This document shows positions 48,191 to 60,917 of a DNA stretch of 64,000 nucleotides, piece by piece. Both the position numbers and the translations under genes were made by a program. The DNA is from Phyto melanocephala (taxonomy: Eukaryota > Arthropoda > Insecta > Diptera > Rhinophoridae), in contig OW799237.1 of NCBI GenBank assembly GCA_941918925.1, positions 96,011,015 through 96,075,014 of the forward strand. The letters are read 5' to 3'. Each line of letters opens with the position of its first letter. Position 1 is the first letter of the stretch. Under the pieces are notes generated by a model, which did no database searches, had not been told where the DNA came from, and saw only the letters and a list, made by a program, of their open reading frames with translations.

Positions 48191-50187
48191 TTTTTACAAG
48201 TACAAATAACCAGCTAAATGGCAAAAAAAAAACTAATAATAATATAAAATTTTTTTGCTTTTTTCATACAAAATGTAAATGTAAATATTTAAGGGTACCC
48301 GGTTACCCTTATTAGTAGGGAAAGGACTACTAGACTTTGGTTGGCTCCAGAGCCAACCTAAATAATTGAAGAGTATTTTAGATGGGAAAAAACTATATAA
48401 AATGTTTATCTAAAGGAACTTGCGGAACCTTAAATTTGTACTTAATTTTGTTAAAGTAATATTCAATTTTAAAGTACATTCGGGTACCGGCGTACCGCAG
48501 GATTAAGGTTAAGGTTGTTAGGTTGTTGTTTGAACGGTTAATTAGTATTCAATCGGTTATTTTTGAAATAAAATATTAGGTTGTTGTGATGCTGAGTTTT
48601 TTTATTGCTGCTAGGTTTTTACATTCGCTGGATTATGGAATTCCTAACTAAACATTGCAGTTGTAAATAAAATATTATTACGGGTTTAACATGAAATATA
48701 AAAATTTTGAGCAAAAGTGTAGTGATTCACTAACGGTTATTTTAAACGAGTTTGGGTTTAGCTTAGTTTTAGTGTCATTTTGTTAACGACCAGCAATACC
48801 AATTTTGATCATAGTGATGTTAAACAAAATGCTGTACAGCAGTTTTATAACTACAAAGCTTCCAGTCGCACTACGTTTGTGACTTACAAATTTGCTCCAC
48901 CATTTTCTTTACCCCAATAGTACTAAACATATTTTGATAAAAAATTCTTTCCATGTACAGACACACGCCACAATTTAATTTCACTTACTAAAGACTTAAA
49001 AAATATGTTTGTGTTAATAATAATCCTAACAATTTTCCTAAAAGAAAAATTTTACTAAAACCCCCCTTGACAATAAAAAAACAAGTGAAAATATTTCAAA
49101 ACTACTGTGTTAGTTCCCCACCCAGTTGCATAGAAACTGACCCCTTTATGCACACGTTTTATGCTCAGTGGCCGGACAAGGGAGGAGGAGACACTCATTG
49201 AATAATCAAATCCAAAAATTCCTTGAAAATTTTTCCAGAAAGGCGAAGAAAATCAACCACCCATAAACTATTCGTTTCTTCAAAAGAATGCAGCCAAATA
49301 TATGGGGTGTTTTATTTAATGTTTATATTACAAACACGTTGAAATATTTATTCTGACCGATTTTCCAACAATAACATAAACTAGAAACGGAAAATAAAAA
49401 GACTCTATTTATTTCCTTCACCAGACAACAATACAAAAAGCACAGGAAAAATCCAGTGACCAGCATATGTGTGTGAGAGTGTGAGTAGATTTGTTGCGCT
49501 TGGTTGGAGTAATTTACAGCAGATTGCAAAACTTAAATTGGTTTGTTGTTTAATGAAGAATGTTTATATGTTTATTATTTTCATCTACCCCCCCAAAAAT
49601 TAAATTTTCGTCTTACCCAAACGCTTTCATTTAATGGTCACTGTTTAACGCGAGGGGGGTTGATTTCAATGTTAGTCATTTTCTAAAACTATTTTGACAT
49701 AAATAAATTTAAGATATCCTCTTTGTTTCATTTAACATAACTGCAGCTATTTTTTACGTTCCTATACCATACACTCGAGTATTTTTGTTTTTATTTTTTT
49801 GGAATATTTAGTGTGATTGTAAAGCAAATTATTTTCCTTTCATACCATAGAATACTATTTTTATTTTATTTCTTTTTTTTTCTTGCTAAAAATATGCTTG
49901 TATTAGAACGTTTGAGTATGTGTGTAGTAGTTTTATAGTTTCTGTGTGGTCTTGCATAGAAATGAACTGTTTAATAACAAATTAAGTAGTTTATGTTAAC
50001 ATCCATACAGTATTTATCAACCACACATTCATATGTCTGTTCATACATACATAAAATTTAATGATTTATTCATGAAATCGAATTGTTTTTTCGTTTTTTT
50101 GTAAATTGTACTCTTTATTGAAATGAGCATTTAGCTAGACAACACCAACAATGAAATGAAATAGTAAAACTATACTGAGTTTGTTTA
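48191..50187. other. AT-rich non-coding DNA
   Basis: Contains GGGTACCCGGTTACCCTT (48295-48312) and a degenerate GGGTACCGGCGTACC (48483-48497), possible right-end sequences of the preceding piggyBac. Otherwise nothing recognised. Confidence 0.45.
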
Positions 50188-50189
50188 TA

Positions 50190-50678
50190 AAGGGTCCGCC
50201 AAATAACTTTTTTTTTTTGAAAATGCGATAAAAAAAGTGTAGCTTCGGCTACACGTAGCGCCGTCCCGTTGAAACCAAATGTTGCCAATATCCTCCTCTT
50301 CAATTTTTGTGAACAAAAATTCATTCAACATGGCCCGATAACGATCGCCATTGACTGTAACGGCCAGGCCTTGCTCATTTTAGAAGAAAAATGGCCCAAT
50401 TATGCCTCTGGACCAAAATCCGCACCAAACTGTGACTCGTTTTGGGTGTGTCGGCCTTTCAATGTATGCGTGCGGGTTTTCTGTACCCCAAATGCAACAA
50501 TTTTGCTTGTTTACACACCCGCCAAGATCAAAATTAATTTCATCGGAAAAGATGATACACAACCATATTCGTTCAGCGGAAGGATAAAACTAATTATCTG
50601 TCAAATAAGACATGAGCTAAGTGTTACCATTCCCGAAATAAGCACTAGTTGAAAAAAAACGTTAGATGCCGGACCCTT
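50190..50678 (-). mobile_element. Tc1/mariner-family deletion derivative
   Basis: TA on both sides. The left terminus AAGGGTCCGCCAAATAAC and right terminus (inverted) AAGGGTCCGGCATCTAAC are imperfect inverted repeats. The minus strand encodes SDEINFDLGGCVNKQNC (first catalytic Asp), IWGTENPHAYIERPTHPKRV, TVWCGFWSRGIIGPFFF and then, in another frame, EEEDIGNIWFQRDGA near 50240-50300, the second catalytic-Asp region (QDGA in the family, RDGA here), followed by AEATL. It has the same family and layout as 8992-9417. Length is 489 bp against roughly 1.3 kb for an intact element. Confidence 0.85.
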
Positions 50679-50680
50679 TA

Positions 50681-51104
50681 TAAATTGTTTTTCCCTCATT
50701 TTTTTTAATTTACATAAAACCCATTGTAATAGAATTTCAAGTTAAATGGCATTTCCCCAGGCAGATATTTAGAAGATATATTATATAAAGTGCTTAGGAA
50801 ATTTTCAAATAATACTTTATGTAAAGCGATATTTTAGGTGCAAAAATCATTACAGAGTGTTAGTGATGTTACAGACAAAAATAATGAGTCCCACACCTAC
50901 ATAGTCTTAAATTGGATTGTAAATTATTGTATGTAAAGGAGACATCTTTTTAAATATTTTGTTTGTTTAATTATTTTTTATATTGAAAGTATTTACAAGA
51001 GTGAGGTGACTATTTAATGATTTTCTCGTATATCTGTACTTGTACTTGTCATTTAAGGAATAGACATTTGTCATATATTATCATTTAGTTACAAAATTAT
51101 ATTG
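50681..51104. other. AT-rich non-coding DNA
   Basis: Nothing recognised. Confidence 0.45.
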
Positions 51105-51108
51105 TATA

Positions 51109-52000
51109 GGGTGGACCAAAGGATTTAAGAAATTAAAAAATCTTTTCGTTAAATATTTTTTTTAACTTTTTTCAATACTATTTTATAAAATATACAAAAT
51201 GGATATTTTTTACACAAAGTCTAGAAAATAGGATGACTTATATAATCCCTGTTTTTAGTTCTGCAATATTGAGCTCGCTTTAGATCAGTTTAAATATCAT
51301 CTTTTAAAGTATGTGGATATGATGCTCGAATTTCTACAACACATTTTTCCTTAAGGTCGGGGATTACCTCAAGCGTATTTTCAAATATTTCCTCTTCTAA
51401 ATAACCCCATGTAAAAAAGTTGGGTGCTAACATATGTATGCGGCGAGGGAGCTCCCAAAAATCTAGAATTTTTTCGCTCTCAAAAATTTTTTGTAAAAGA
51501 TTGATGGTGTATCGTCCAGTATTTATAGTAGGTCGATCCTACTTAAACCAAATCCAAAGTCCATTTTCAGAAGAAAGACATACAAAATGTTCTATCATAA
51601 ATCTATAACGCTTTTTACCTACATTTACAGTACTTTCAACCTTATTTCAAATAAGTAAGGCCAGATGAAATTTCCAAATGTAATGCCAAAACATACTGTG
51701 CAATAAGTGTAATCAAGGTATGGCTCTTCGATTTTAGGAACCATAAAACCTACAGTTTTCCCAATGAACCAAGCCACTCAAATGAATGAGCTTCAGCGCT
51801 CACAATCTGATACTCAATAAATAATAGTTCTTTTCTGGCTAACCGTTTAACCGTCTTGTATGTAACTATGAATATTTATTTTTTCAAAGCGCAATAGTGA
51901 CGTACGAGCAAATTGTTGCCGTGCAGAACCCCTTTTGGTAGATGTTTCTTGTAGTTCATTAACATTTGGCTCTACATGTTCAATATTTTTTGCAGTACTA
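51109..52000 (-). pseudogene. mariner-type transposase pseudogene
   Basis: The minus strand gives, from right to left, an AHSFEWLGSLGKL-like remnant of AHF.L.GFVNKQN and YTVCFGITFGNFIWPYLFE (IGPYFFE in the family). Next come VNVGKKRYRFMIEHF, then NGLWIWFK*DRPT (second catalytic Asp region) and LPRRIHMLAPNFFTWGYLEE. The last equals PPRSPDL.P.DFFLWGYLK with the catalytic triad's last Asp replaced by Asn in PNFF. Then IFENTLEVIPDLKEK follows. One or more stops and shifts. The element probably ends at 51109, where TA precedes GGGTGGACC, like the AGGGTGG start of the 26480 copy. The right end was not found. Confidence 0.75.
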
Positions 52001-52967
52001 ATTAGACATCATATATTTGTTCGTGGCAAGTTTTTGCGTTCCCCTGTGAGTAGTGATGAAAAATTTTTGTACGTTAAAATATCGAAGATATGCTCCTTGC
52101 GTTAGAATTATTGATAGGATTTTAATAATAAAATTCTATTATTCTAATTTTTTATTCAGTTGTGACCCTCTCCTTTATGTAATATAATCTCCAGCTATTA
52201 TTTTTATGATCTGAAAACAAAATTTAAAAAAAAATTAAAAAAAAACAAAAAAGGTATTCAAATTTGTATACCACACTCTAATTTATTACCAATCCGGTTT
52301 AAATAAAAAAGTCCTTTGCTTGCTTCGAAATTATTGAATTTATTGTCAATAAATTGCTGCATGCAAGTAGTTTTGCTTTAGATATTTTATATGAAAATTA
52401 GTTTCACTGAAGTCCACAGATTGTTTATGGTAAGTAAGTAAGTTTCATCGTGCAAAAGATGAAGTTTGGATGGGCTCAAAAATAAGTTGCGCATTCAAGC
52501 AGATATTTAAAAATCTTTGGAAGAATTAGGATGCACTTAAAAGTAGGAAAATACCATTCAAACTGAAGCCAAGAGACCTTGAAATACGAGTTTTAATGAC
52601 TGAAATACTGTTTGAGCTCTATTAAAAAGTAGCGATTCATTAAACCATGACAACACCTAAAATATAAATGATTCTATGTGAAGTACGGTCAACTAGCTTA
52701 ATCGGTACTTAAGCCAGATATTCATGGCGCTAAAGTACTGTCAATTAGGACTTGCTGAATTCTGATAAGTAGTTACAGGATACCTGCATCGTATGCAAGT
52801 GATTCGTTTAAACGAGCATGGTTTTAAAAAAAAATTTCCATAATATGCGGCCAAACATCAAACCGTTACATTCACTAATGTCCATGCTAGCGCACATATT
52901 GCAATAAGTATTTAAAATTTAAAAAAATTTTGTTAAAGGGTTTTGTATTTTGGCCTTTATAGATAAA
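52001..52967. other. Non-coding DNA, possibly decayed element
   Basis: 52440-52900 is somewhat less AT-rich and reads like eroded coding sequence, but no motif is recognisable. Confidence 0.35.
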
Positions 52968-54345
52968 CTAGCTAATACCCGGTGTGCTTCGCCACCCCAA
53001 ATTTTAGTATTTAATTCATATGGCAGGTGCCACGCCCACTATTGTTAATGCACCCATTTTTTCCATAAATGTTTATTTGAATATTAAAGCTGCTCTTGCA
53101 AAATTTTACTACTCTAATCGATTTCGTTTTCCAAATATACGAATTTTAGTATATAATTCATATGTTGGTGCCACGCCCATTACTGATAATGCACCCATTT
53201 CTTGCCTAAATGTTCATTTGGGTGTCAAATTTGCTCTTGTAGAATTTTAGTACTCTAATCGATTTCGTTTTCCAGATATACAAATTTTAGTATTTAATTC
53301 ATATGGCAGGTGCCACGCCCACTATTGCTAATGTACCCATTTTTTACAAAAATGTTTATTTGTATGTCAAAGTTGCCCTTGCACAATTTTAGTACTCTAA
53401 TCGATATCGTTTTCCAGATATACAAATTTTAGTATTTAATTCATATGGTGGGTGCCACGCCCACTACTGATAATGCACCCATTTTTTCCAAAAATGTTTA
53501 TTTGTATGTCAAAATTGCTTTTGCAAAATTTTAGTACTCTAATCGATATCGTTTTCCAGATATAAAAATTTTAGTATTTAATTCATATGGCAGGTGCCAC
53601 GCCCACTATATCTAATGTACCCTTTTTTTCCAAAAATGTTCATTTGGGTGTCAAAGTTGCTCTTGTAGAATATTGGTACTCTAATCGATATCGTTTTCCA
53701 GATATACAAATTTTAGTATTTAATTCATATGGCAGGTGCCACGCCCACTATTGCCAATGTACCCATTTTTTCCAGAAATGTTTATTTGGATGTCAAAGTT
53801 CCTCTTGCAAAATTTTAGTACTCTAATCGATATCGTTTTCCAGATATACAAATTTTAGTATTTAATTCATATGGCAGGTGCCACGCCCACTATTGCCAAT
53901 GTACCCATTTTTTCCGGAAATGTTTATTTGGATGTCAAAGTTGCTCTTGCGAAATTTTACTACTCTAATCGATTTCGTTTTCCAAATATACGAATTTTAG
54001 TATTCAATTCATGTGGCCACGCCTACTATTCCAAGTCCGCCCATTTTTTACCCAAATGTTCGTGTGGATGTCAAAGCTTACCGTACTTAATTTGAAGACT
54101 CTACCTGCATTAACTTTCGTGATATATAATATTTAATACTTATTCTTTAATAGGGCGTGGCACCGCGCCCACTTACAATTTCAAACGAAAGTATAGCCTA
54201 TAGTTCCTTCCAGACATACAGAAAGATTCTGTGAAAATTTCAAGGAAATCGGTCCAGCCGTTTAGCCGTCTATAAAGCACAAACAAACATACAAACATAC
54301 AAACATACAAACATACAAACACACATTGATTTTTATATATATAGA
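52968..54345 (-). mobile_element. Non-autonomous Helitron with 142-bp tandem array
   Basis: Read on the minus strand, the 5' end is A|TCTATATATATAAAAATCAA. The 3' end is a GC-rich hairpin (GGTGGCGAAGCACACC) followed by GGGTATTAG and the terminal CTAG, then host T. TC start, 3' hairpin, CTRR end and A/T insertion without duplication are the Helitron rules. The sub-5' region has repeated ACATACAA words and the conserved block GTGAAAATTTCAAGGAAATC. The centre is a 142-bp tandem array. No ORF of its own; frames called in it are by-products of the repeat. A second copy lies at 60147-60791. Confidence 0.75.
53002..54060 (-). repeat. 142-bp satellite-like array, about 7 copies
   Basis: The phrase TTTTAGTATTTAATTCATAT recurs at 53002, 53144, 53285, 53427, 53569, 53711, 53853 and 53995, spacings 141-142 bp. 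Each unit contains GGTGCCACGCCCACTA, AATG.ACCCATTTTTTCC and CTCTAATCGATATCGTTTTC. Adjacent units are strongly similar, and the last unit is degenerate. 142 is not a multiple of 3, so open frames shift between units. Confidence 0.95.
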
Positions 54346-57300
54346 TAGATATTCCTGCTATAAAAAAATCACTTTACTGTGGCTTTAATCACGTCAATTG
54401 AATTCTTCAAAACTTAATTGACAATATCAAAAACTATGAGTATATTAGTGTTAAGGCTCGCTTAGTGTTTAAAAGATCAAGTATTTTATGATCTATTTGA
54501 GTTATTGAGCCATTCTGATTTAAAACGCATTTCTCAAAGTTCAGATCTGCCACTTCGTACCATAAGGACACTATGGCTATGGCTCTGTATTATTAGAAAT
54601 TGCCAAGAATTATATTTTTGGCGGCATTTTAAGAAAAACTGGGCCAATCAAACAACGACATTAAAATTTCTATTAATTGAGTACTAGGAAATGACTTTCA
54701 GGTTTTCTAATTCTCAGATGCGGCAATTTTTTTTGTTGACACTGATTGGAGCCTTTGTAAGGTGTAATTTGATAATCCGCAATATAGTAAGTCGTGTGAG
54801 CCAACTTAACTTTGCTAGGGATAGTCATCATGCCAAAGTATGAAATAACCAGTTGTTAAGATCAATAGAGTAATTTCCCAATCAAGTACATTCTTATTGG
54901 TACGCACCATAAGACGAAGGCAAACATGCAACCCAGTCTCACGAATTTTTTTTACAAACTTGCTAGCGCTTTGTTGATATATTTCGTATCGGTCAAAACA
55001 TAGCTGGCACAAAAATAACACAGCACTCACTATGGAAAAGTATCTGGAAAATTACCGAATGTAATCAAAGCGTAATGTAATCTTTGTCTATACTAGCTGG
55101 TGGTCAACCTTAAAGCATTAAAATAAATTAGTGTAAAAAGAAAATAATTTAGTTCAATGCTTGTATTTGAATCAACCATTACAAGGTCTAATGAAGAAAT
55201 TTTGTTTGGGGCGTCAATACCTAAACAATTATTTAAAGCTTAAATTGAATTAAATCGAAATCTTCTATAGATTCCTGTGCAAACAATTTAAAGACATATC
55301 CACAAGGTAGTTTCATCGCAACAATTGATCGTAAGCATATTGTAAAAATTTACTAAGTTCGACTTGATATTAATAATTTGTGCAGGGGTGGGATTTTCGA
55401 TTTTCCTTTTCGTTAGTAAAATAATTATTTTTATTAATTTTTTAACTAAAAGCTTTACAATTATTTATATTTTTTGTTTCTTTTTTGTATCCTTTATCAT
55501 CGAATTCACAACTACATATCCTTTCTTAAATTAAATGGTATTTAAATTGGCTGAGCAGAAGAACTTTTCTCTCCCTGTTATATTCGCCTTGATATAAAAA
55601 ATCTATTATAAATCTCATTTGTTATGCTAATTTGCCATTCTAAGTATGTGCTGACATAATATAAATATCTTTGTTTGCTTTGTTTTGTTTGGCTTTAGCT
55701 TTTGAACTAATTTCTATTTTCATTAACTTTATTGATTTTTTAATAAAATTATGCCAAATTTCCAAACAGATATTTCGTGCTGGTTCGCTGTTCAACCACA
55801 ATAATAGAGTTGTTCAACGCAACCACTATAAAATATGATAATTAATGTTTATACAAACAAGTATTTAAAATTGTAAATAGCAGTGTATTAATTTTGGTTG
55901 ATGTGGTTAAATGTTTGGAAGAAAAAACTAACACACATTTGAGTATAACTAGGGCAGTAGTACTTTTTTCCGGCAGTGAATCAAATAAGACAAATATTTA
56001 GGGTGTCCTAAAATGTTATTAAAATTTAAACTGGAAACGGATAAATTAAAATTTTATGAAATAAATTAAAAATAATTATTTAAACATAAAAATAGCAAAT
56101 TAGGCAGACAAATGATAAATGATATACTAATATATACGTAGTTTTTTTACATTTTTTATGACTACAATCAAGGAATATTAATTCATCAGGTAACATTTTG
56201 ATTCGTCAGCTCATCAGTTTTTTATTAATTGATTTTAAACTTCAACTTAAAAGTGTCATAGATAAAAAACAATTCTCTCCATTCTCTCATTTATTTCAAA
56301 TGTCAAACTTCATGCATAAAAAAATATAAACAAACAAATTCTCTCCAAACTGCGATTAGCTTATGAATACATCTGCTACAAGCAAACACATGTGTGACTA
56401 CAATAGTAAGAAATAAAAAACCGAAGTATAAATATTTGAGAAATATTTTAACCAAATAGAAACAAGTCTTATTTTGACTTGTTTTTTATACAAATAGAAT
56501 TAGGGGAATTCACTTGGAATGGTTAAATATCAAACTCAGATTTAATCATTATTTTTTAAAAATTTTAAAATGATTTTGAGAAATACTTTTTAAGTTCTAG
56601 AAATGATAACTGAATGCCTATATAAAGATATTTTACCTATTATTTCTCAAAAATTGTTCAGTCATATTTACTTTATCTAAAATAACTTTATTCCTATTTG
56701 TAAGACATTCAAATGATGATCAACTACATTTGGATGTGTCAGAAGGTAAAAGGCCTAACTCCACAAAACCAAAAGTAGAGCAAATTAGTAGTTCTTAAAA
56801 AATTGATTTTCGAAATTCATGAAAACGATATTAATTTAAAGAAATGATTAAGGGGTCTCTTTACGAATTAAGTTATCTTTTAAAGTTAAAATTTGTGAAA
56901 TAAAAAATTTTTTTAACAAGTTTTGTGAACACTAAATATTATTATTTTTGAGTTATATGGTTTAGCCACTGATTTTTTTTTTTATTTTAAAGTAAATTTA
57001 TAAAACATAACATAATTGCTATTTAAATGTTCTTCTCCGGAATCAGACGAAGTACCATATATACGAAAAATTCTCCTTGGCCTATTATGATTACCTGTTG
57101 AAAAATCAGTATCTTCATTCACATTCTTCATGTCGTTTTAAAAAAATTCATTGGTTTTTTGTAACAACAAAACACTTATATTTATTTTTTTTTAATTTAT
57201 TATATCATTTAAAGAACTTCGATTTATAACTTTTGTAGGTATATGTACTGGAGGAAGCGCGCTTGCATTTTTTTATGCATGGTTTTTTCGTATTATTTTA

Positions 57301-59359
57301 CCCTACACCTGTGGTGCCAGAGATTTGTATAACTGTGTCGCTGTCCTTAAACTCTTTTTATTGCAATACGCTTTTAGCAGCCTTCACATACTGCATAATA
57401 AGGTTTGTATTTAGTATCAGTATTTTCGAAGTGTTTAGTAATAAACTGCGTTTAAAATCCAGCACAATTAACCTTATAAGACATGAGCAAATAAATACGT
57501 TAATTCCCATATTTATATAAACAAATCGGTTATTAATTGGCATAGTTTTTTTTTTAAATATATCCAGTTTACAATCGCCTAAGACACTTTTGGACACCCT
57601 TATGACATAAATTTGCAAAACGTTGCCTTAGAAATTATTCAAAAGAAAAACTCACAAATCGGTTTGAAACTAACTGATATATTCGCTTACAAATAGAACT
57701 ATTTCGGTGTTTTTCTTAATTTAAGAACTTAAATATTTTTAGCATTCAGACAAGCGAGAAAGCGTCAGGAAAAAGCCGCGGTTTTGCAAAATATATTGTT
57801 TTAAAAAAAATTTTAATATACACTACAAAATGACCTTTAATAAATTTTTATTTTTGTCAAATCTAGTATTAAAAAATTTACCACTTCCAGCCAATTAAAA
57901 TTTATATTAAATCAAAAAGCTTTTCCAGTACAATATGGTGAACTACAAAAAAGTTTCAAATCCAAGATGACATTTGAAACAAAATGGCGAAAAATTTTTT
58001 TAAGGTCCGTAAATATAGATATTAGTTAAAAGGGCTTGACAAGTTTAAGTCAGAGAACTGTGTAAAAATTTTAAAATAAAGATGGCTTCGGGAATAATGA
58101 AGAAAATTGTTAAATCTAGAACCTAGCATATAACACGATAAGGTACTTTTCTCTATATATTAAAAGGCGAAGGGTTGTAACAGTTTCGGCTTCCACTCTT
58201 ATTATAATTAGTCTAGTTTTATTTTTATTAATAAACCGCAATATATTACGTATGTGATTTAACGCAGCCCCATTTTATTATTACTAGCAGTTTATTTGTT
58301 TTGTAATTTTTTTAAAAATATTTTTTTTCTCATAAATTTTATTACCATAAATTCGTTTTCAATATGCCATAGAAACATATTTTATTTTATATTTTTTCTC
58401 CAGTTTCAAATAATAAATTCTCAATACATTTATGCATATTTTGTGCTTAACATAAAACAGTTGATTAATTTCAAATTGTTTATGTATTAAGCTAAATTCT
58501 CATTTCTCAATTGATTGGATTAAGCTGATCTATGTACAACTACTCACATCAATACAAAAAAACATTTACAATTTTTTTTCCCTTCTATTTACAAAATTCA
58601 TGTAAAATTTATTTATATTTGAATGTAATCGCATTTGTCTACTACGTGTTTAACTGTTAGTGGGTGGTAGTTTTTATCAACTTATACATGAGTTTACACA
58701 TTAGAGCTGCACAAGTACAAGAAAAATGGCATGCAAGCAATCACATTAAATTTAAAATAGTATATGTGTATTTCTCTCTATATTATAAAATATATAATTG
58801 AAAAAAAATATGCGTTTTGATTTACGACAAAAATTTTGATTTGTAAAACAAAATTGAAATAGAACAACTTTGAAAAAAAAAAAAAAAGCTGAATCAGAAC
58901 TAAGCTGAACTAGAATATTTTAAGTTTAAATTTTAAGGTGAATTAAAACAATAAAAATATGTTTGATTGTTTTTACGGTAGAACTAGAGCAAAGAAAAGC
59001 TTCTATAAGGACTTTAAAGTTACCCTTCCCTAATGGGATGAGTTCACATTTACTAAAAAAAATCGCATATAAAAAGGTATTTTCTATTTAAACTGTGCAG
59101 AATAAAGTTACTTAGTAACACTGATATTATATAATATTAGTTCTAATTTTTTTTAAGATTTCTATTGTACTCGATTTTTTTTCTAATTATGAATTATAGT
59201 TTATTTAATTCATTATTTTTTGTTTGTTTTAATATTCTACTTTGGTTGGAAACGTTAAAAACTATCGAAAATTTTTTTTCGAGATGTGATTAATTTTTTC
59301 TAGTGAGCGTAATGTTTTATTGCTTTTGTTTTGTTTTTTTATTATAAAATAATATAATG
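54346..59359. other. AT-rich non-coding DNA, presumed intron or intergenic
   Basis: No gene recognised. 54480-55050 is less AT-rich and has frames on both strands (54505-54687 +, 54815-55030 -) without a recognisable family. The open frames at 57263-57520 and 57358-57618 overlap on opposite strands and are unsupported. Confidence 0.45.
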
Positions 59360-59376
59360 TATAGGTAGGAAGGTAG

Positions 59377-60917
59377 TAGGGTGATCGACTTGATTTTACA
59401 ACCGGTGGAAAACCCGGTTTTTTCTTCTTTCAGCTGGCGGTTTTTTTAAAAGTTGATTTTTCGAATATCGAATACACCGGTGTTTTTATCCGAAAAAGCC
59501 GGTTTTTTCATTTTTTTAAGTTTATTTTCATATATACATATTTGCAACCAATCGTATCATAGTATATTTAGTATGCGAAAAGTTTCTAAAAAGTAGAAAA
59601 TAAAAACTATTAAATATTCTTTCATATTATTGTAAGAAATTTATTTGTTGTTTAAAAGACGAATGTTAAATAAGAAAAATAATTCTGAAATATTCTTTTT
59701 TGAATAGGATATATAGTTTATGCCTATATTTCTATGTCCGTCAGGGGTATAAGAAATTTTACAGATTTTCCTCCTAGCCTTTAATTTATATTTTAAATTA
59801 CAGAAATCATTTCAAACAAAACACGTTAGTGCACATTAGTTTAAAAGATCTTTTTAACATTTAAAAAATGTACAGAAGGAGATAAAAAAATTTGTAGAAG
59901 TATTATAAAAAGTCTTATTTATTTATGTATTAATTTATTGTGCTTATTTATTTTACTTGTAAGGAGTGCCTTTTGTCCTTAAATTCAACTATTTAAAACC
60001 AACTTAGTCAACTGCATTCATGTCAGTTATTGCGTAATTGTGCAGCCAAACGTATCTAAACTGTAAAAATTTCATATTTATATATAATTTTTAATAAACA
60101 ATTTTTTTACAATATTTTCTAATTTTTTTTTTAATATTATATATTACTAGCTAATAACCGGTGTGCTTCGCCACCTCAAATTTTAGTATTTTATTCATAT
60201 GGCAGGTGCCACGCCAACTATTGTTAATGCACCTATTTCTTGCCTCAATGTTCATTTGGGTGTCAAAGTTGATTTTGAAAAATTTTACTACTCTAATCGA
60301 TATCGTTTTCCAAATATACGAATTTTAGTATTGAATTCATATGTTGGTGCCACGCCCACTATTGATAATGCACCCATTTCTTGCCTAAATATTCATTTGG
60401 GTTTCAAAGTTGCTCTTGCAAAATTTTACGACTCTAATCGATATCGTTTTCCAAATATACGAATTTTAGTATTTAATTCATGTGGCCACGCCTGCTATTG
60501 CAAGTCCGCCCATTTTTTACCCAAATGTTTGTATGGATGTCAAAATTTACCGTACTTAATTTGAAGACTCTAACTGCATTAACTTTCGTGATATATAATA
60601 TTTAATACTTATTCTTTAATAGGGCGTGGCACCCCGCCCACTTACAATTTCAAACCAAGGTATAGCCTGTAGTTTCTTCCAGACATACAGAAAGATTCTG
60701 TGAAAATATCAAGGAAATCGGTTTAGCCGTTTAACCGTCTATAAAACACAAAACAAACATACAAACACACATTGATTTTTATATATATAGATATATTTAA
60801 ACCGATTAACTGTTTTTTTTCTCAATTTTCAAAATAGCAACCGGTTTTTTTTTAATTCTAAGTTTCAAACTATTTGAAAACCCGTTTCTTAGAAAAGTCG
60901 AATAAACGATCACCCTA
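59377..60917. mobile_element. hAT-like DNA transposon with TAGGGTGATCG ends
   Basis: TAGGGTGATCG at 59377 is inverted as CGATCACCCTA at 60907-60917. GTAG directly flanks both sides (59373-59376, 60918-60921). An 8-bp alignment GAAGGTAG/GTAGGTAC matches 6 of 8, so a hAT duplication is possible, but the host tail itself is a GTAG repeat. Sub-terminal regions are rich in AACCGGT and CCGGTTTTTT words on both sides. No transposase is recognisable. It carries the Helitron 60147-60791. Confidence 0.6.
60147..60791 (-). mobile_element. Non-autonomous Helitron, short-array copy
   Basis: Same ends as 52968-54345: minus-strand A|TCTATATATATAAAAATCAA, and hairpin GGTGGCGAAGCACACC, then GGTTATTAG and CTAG|T. 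The array has only about two full 142-bp units (phrase starts at 60181, 60323, 60464) plus the same degenerate last unit. The flanking non-repeat parts align closely with the other copy, so the length difference is almost wholly repeat number. Confidence 0.8.

Noticed and set aside
53002..54060. Regular repeats suggestive of a CRISPR array
   Set aside because: The whole 142-bp unit repeats, with no unique spacers, in a eukaryotic transposon.
53020..54095. Series of similar open frames beginning MAGATPTI
   Set aside because: They are by-products of the 142-bp tandem array, and the period is not a multiple of 3, so the frame is not maintained.
54480..55050. Possible transposase remnant around the frames at 54505 and 54815
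   Set aside because: Less AT-rich than its surroundings, but no catalytic or DNA-binding motif could be recognised on either strand.
57263..57618. Overlapping open frames on both strands
   Set aside because: Each is the shadow of the other; hydrophobic by composition, with no start context or family motif.
58150..58200. Possible Helitron 5' end (TCTATATATTAAAAGGCGAA)
   Set aside because: Start-like sequence only; no matching hairpin and CTRR end could be found nearby.
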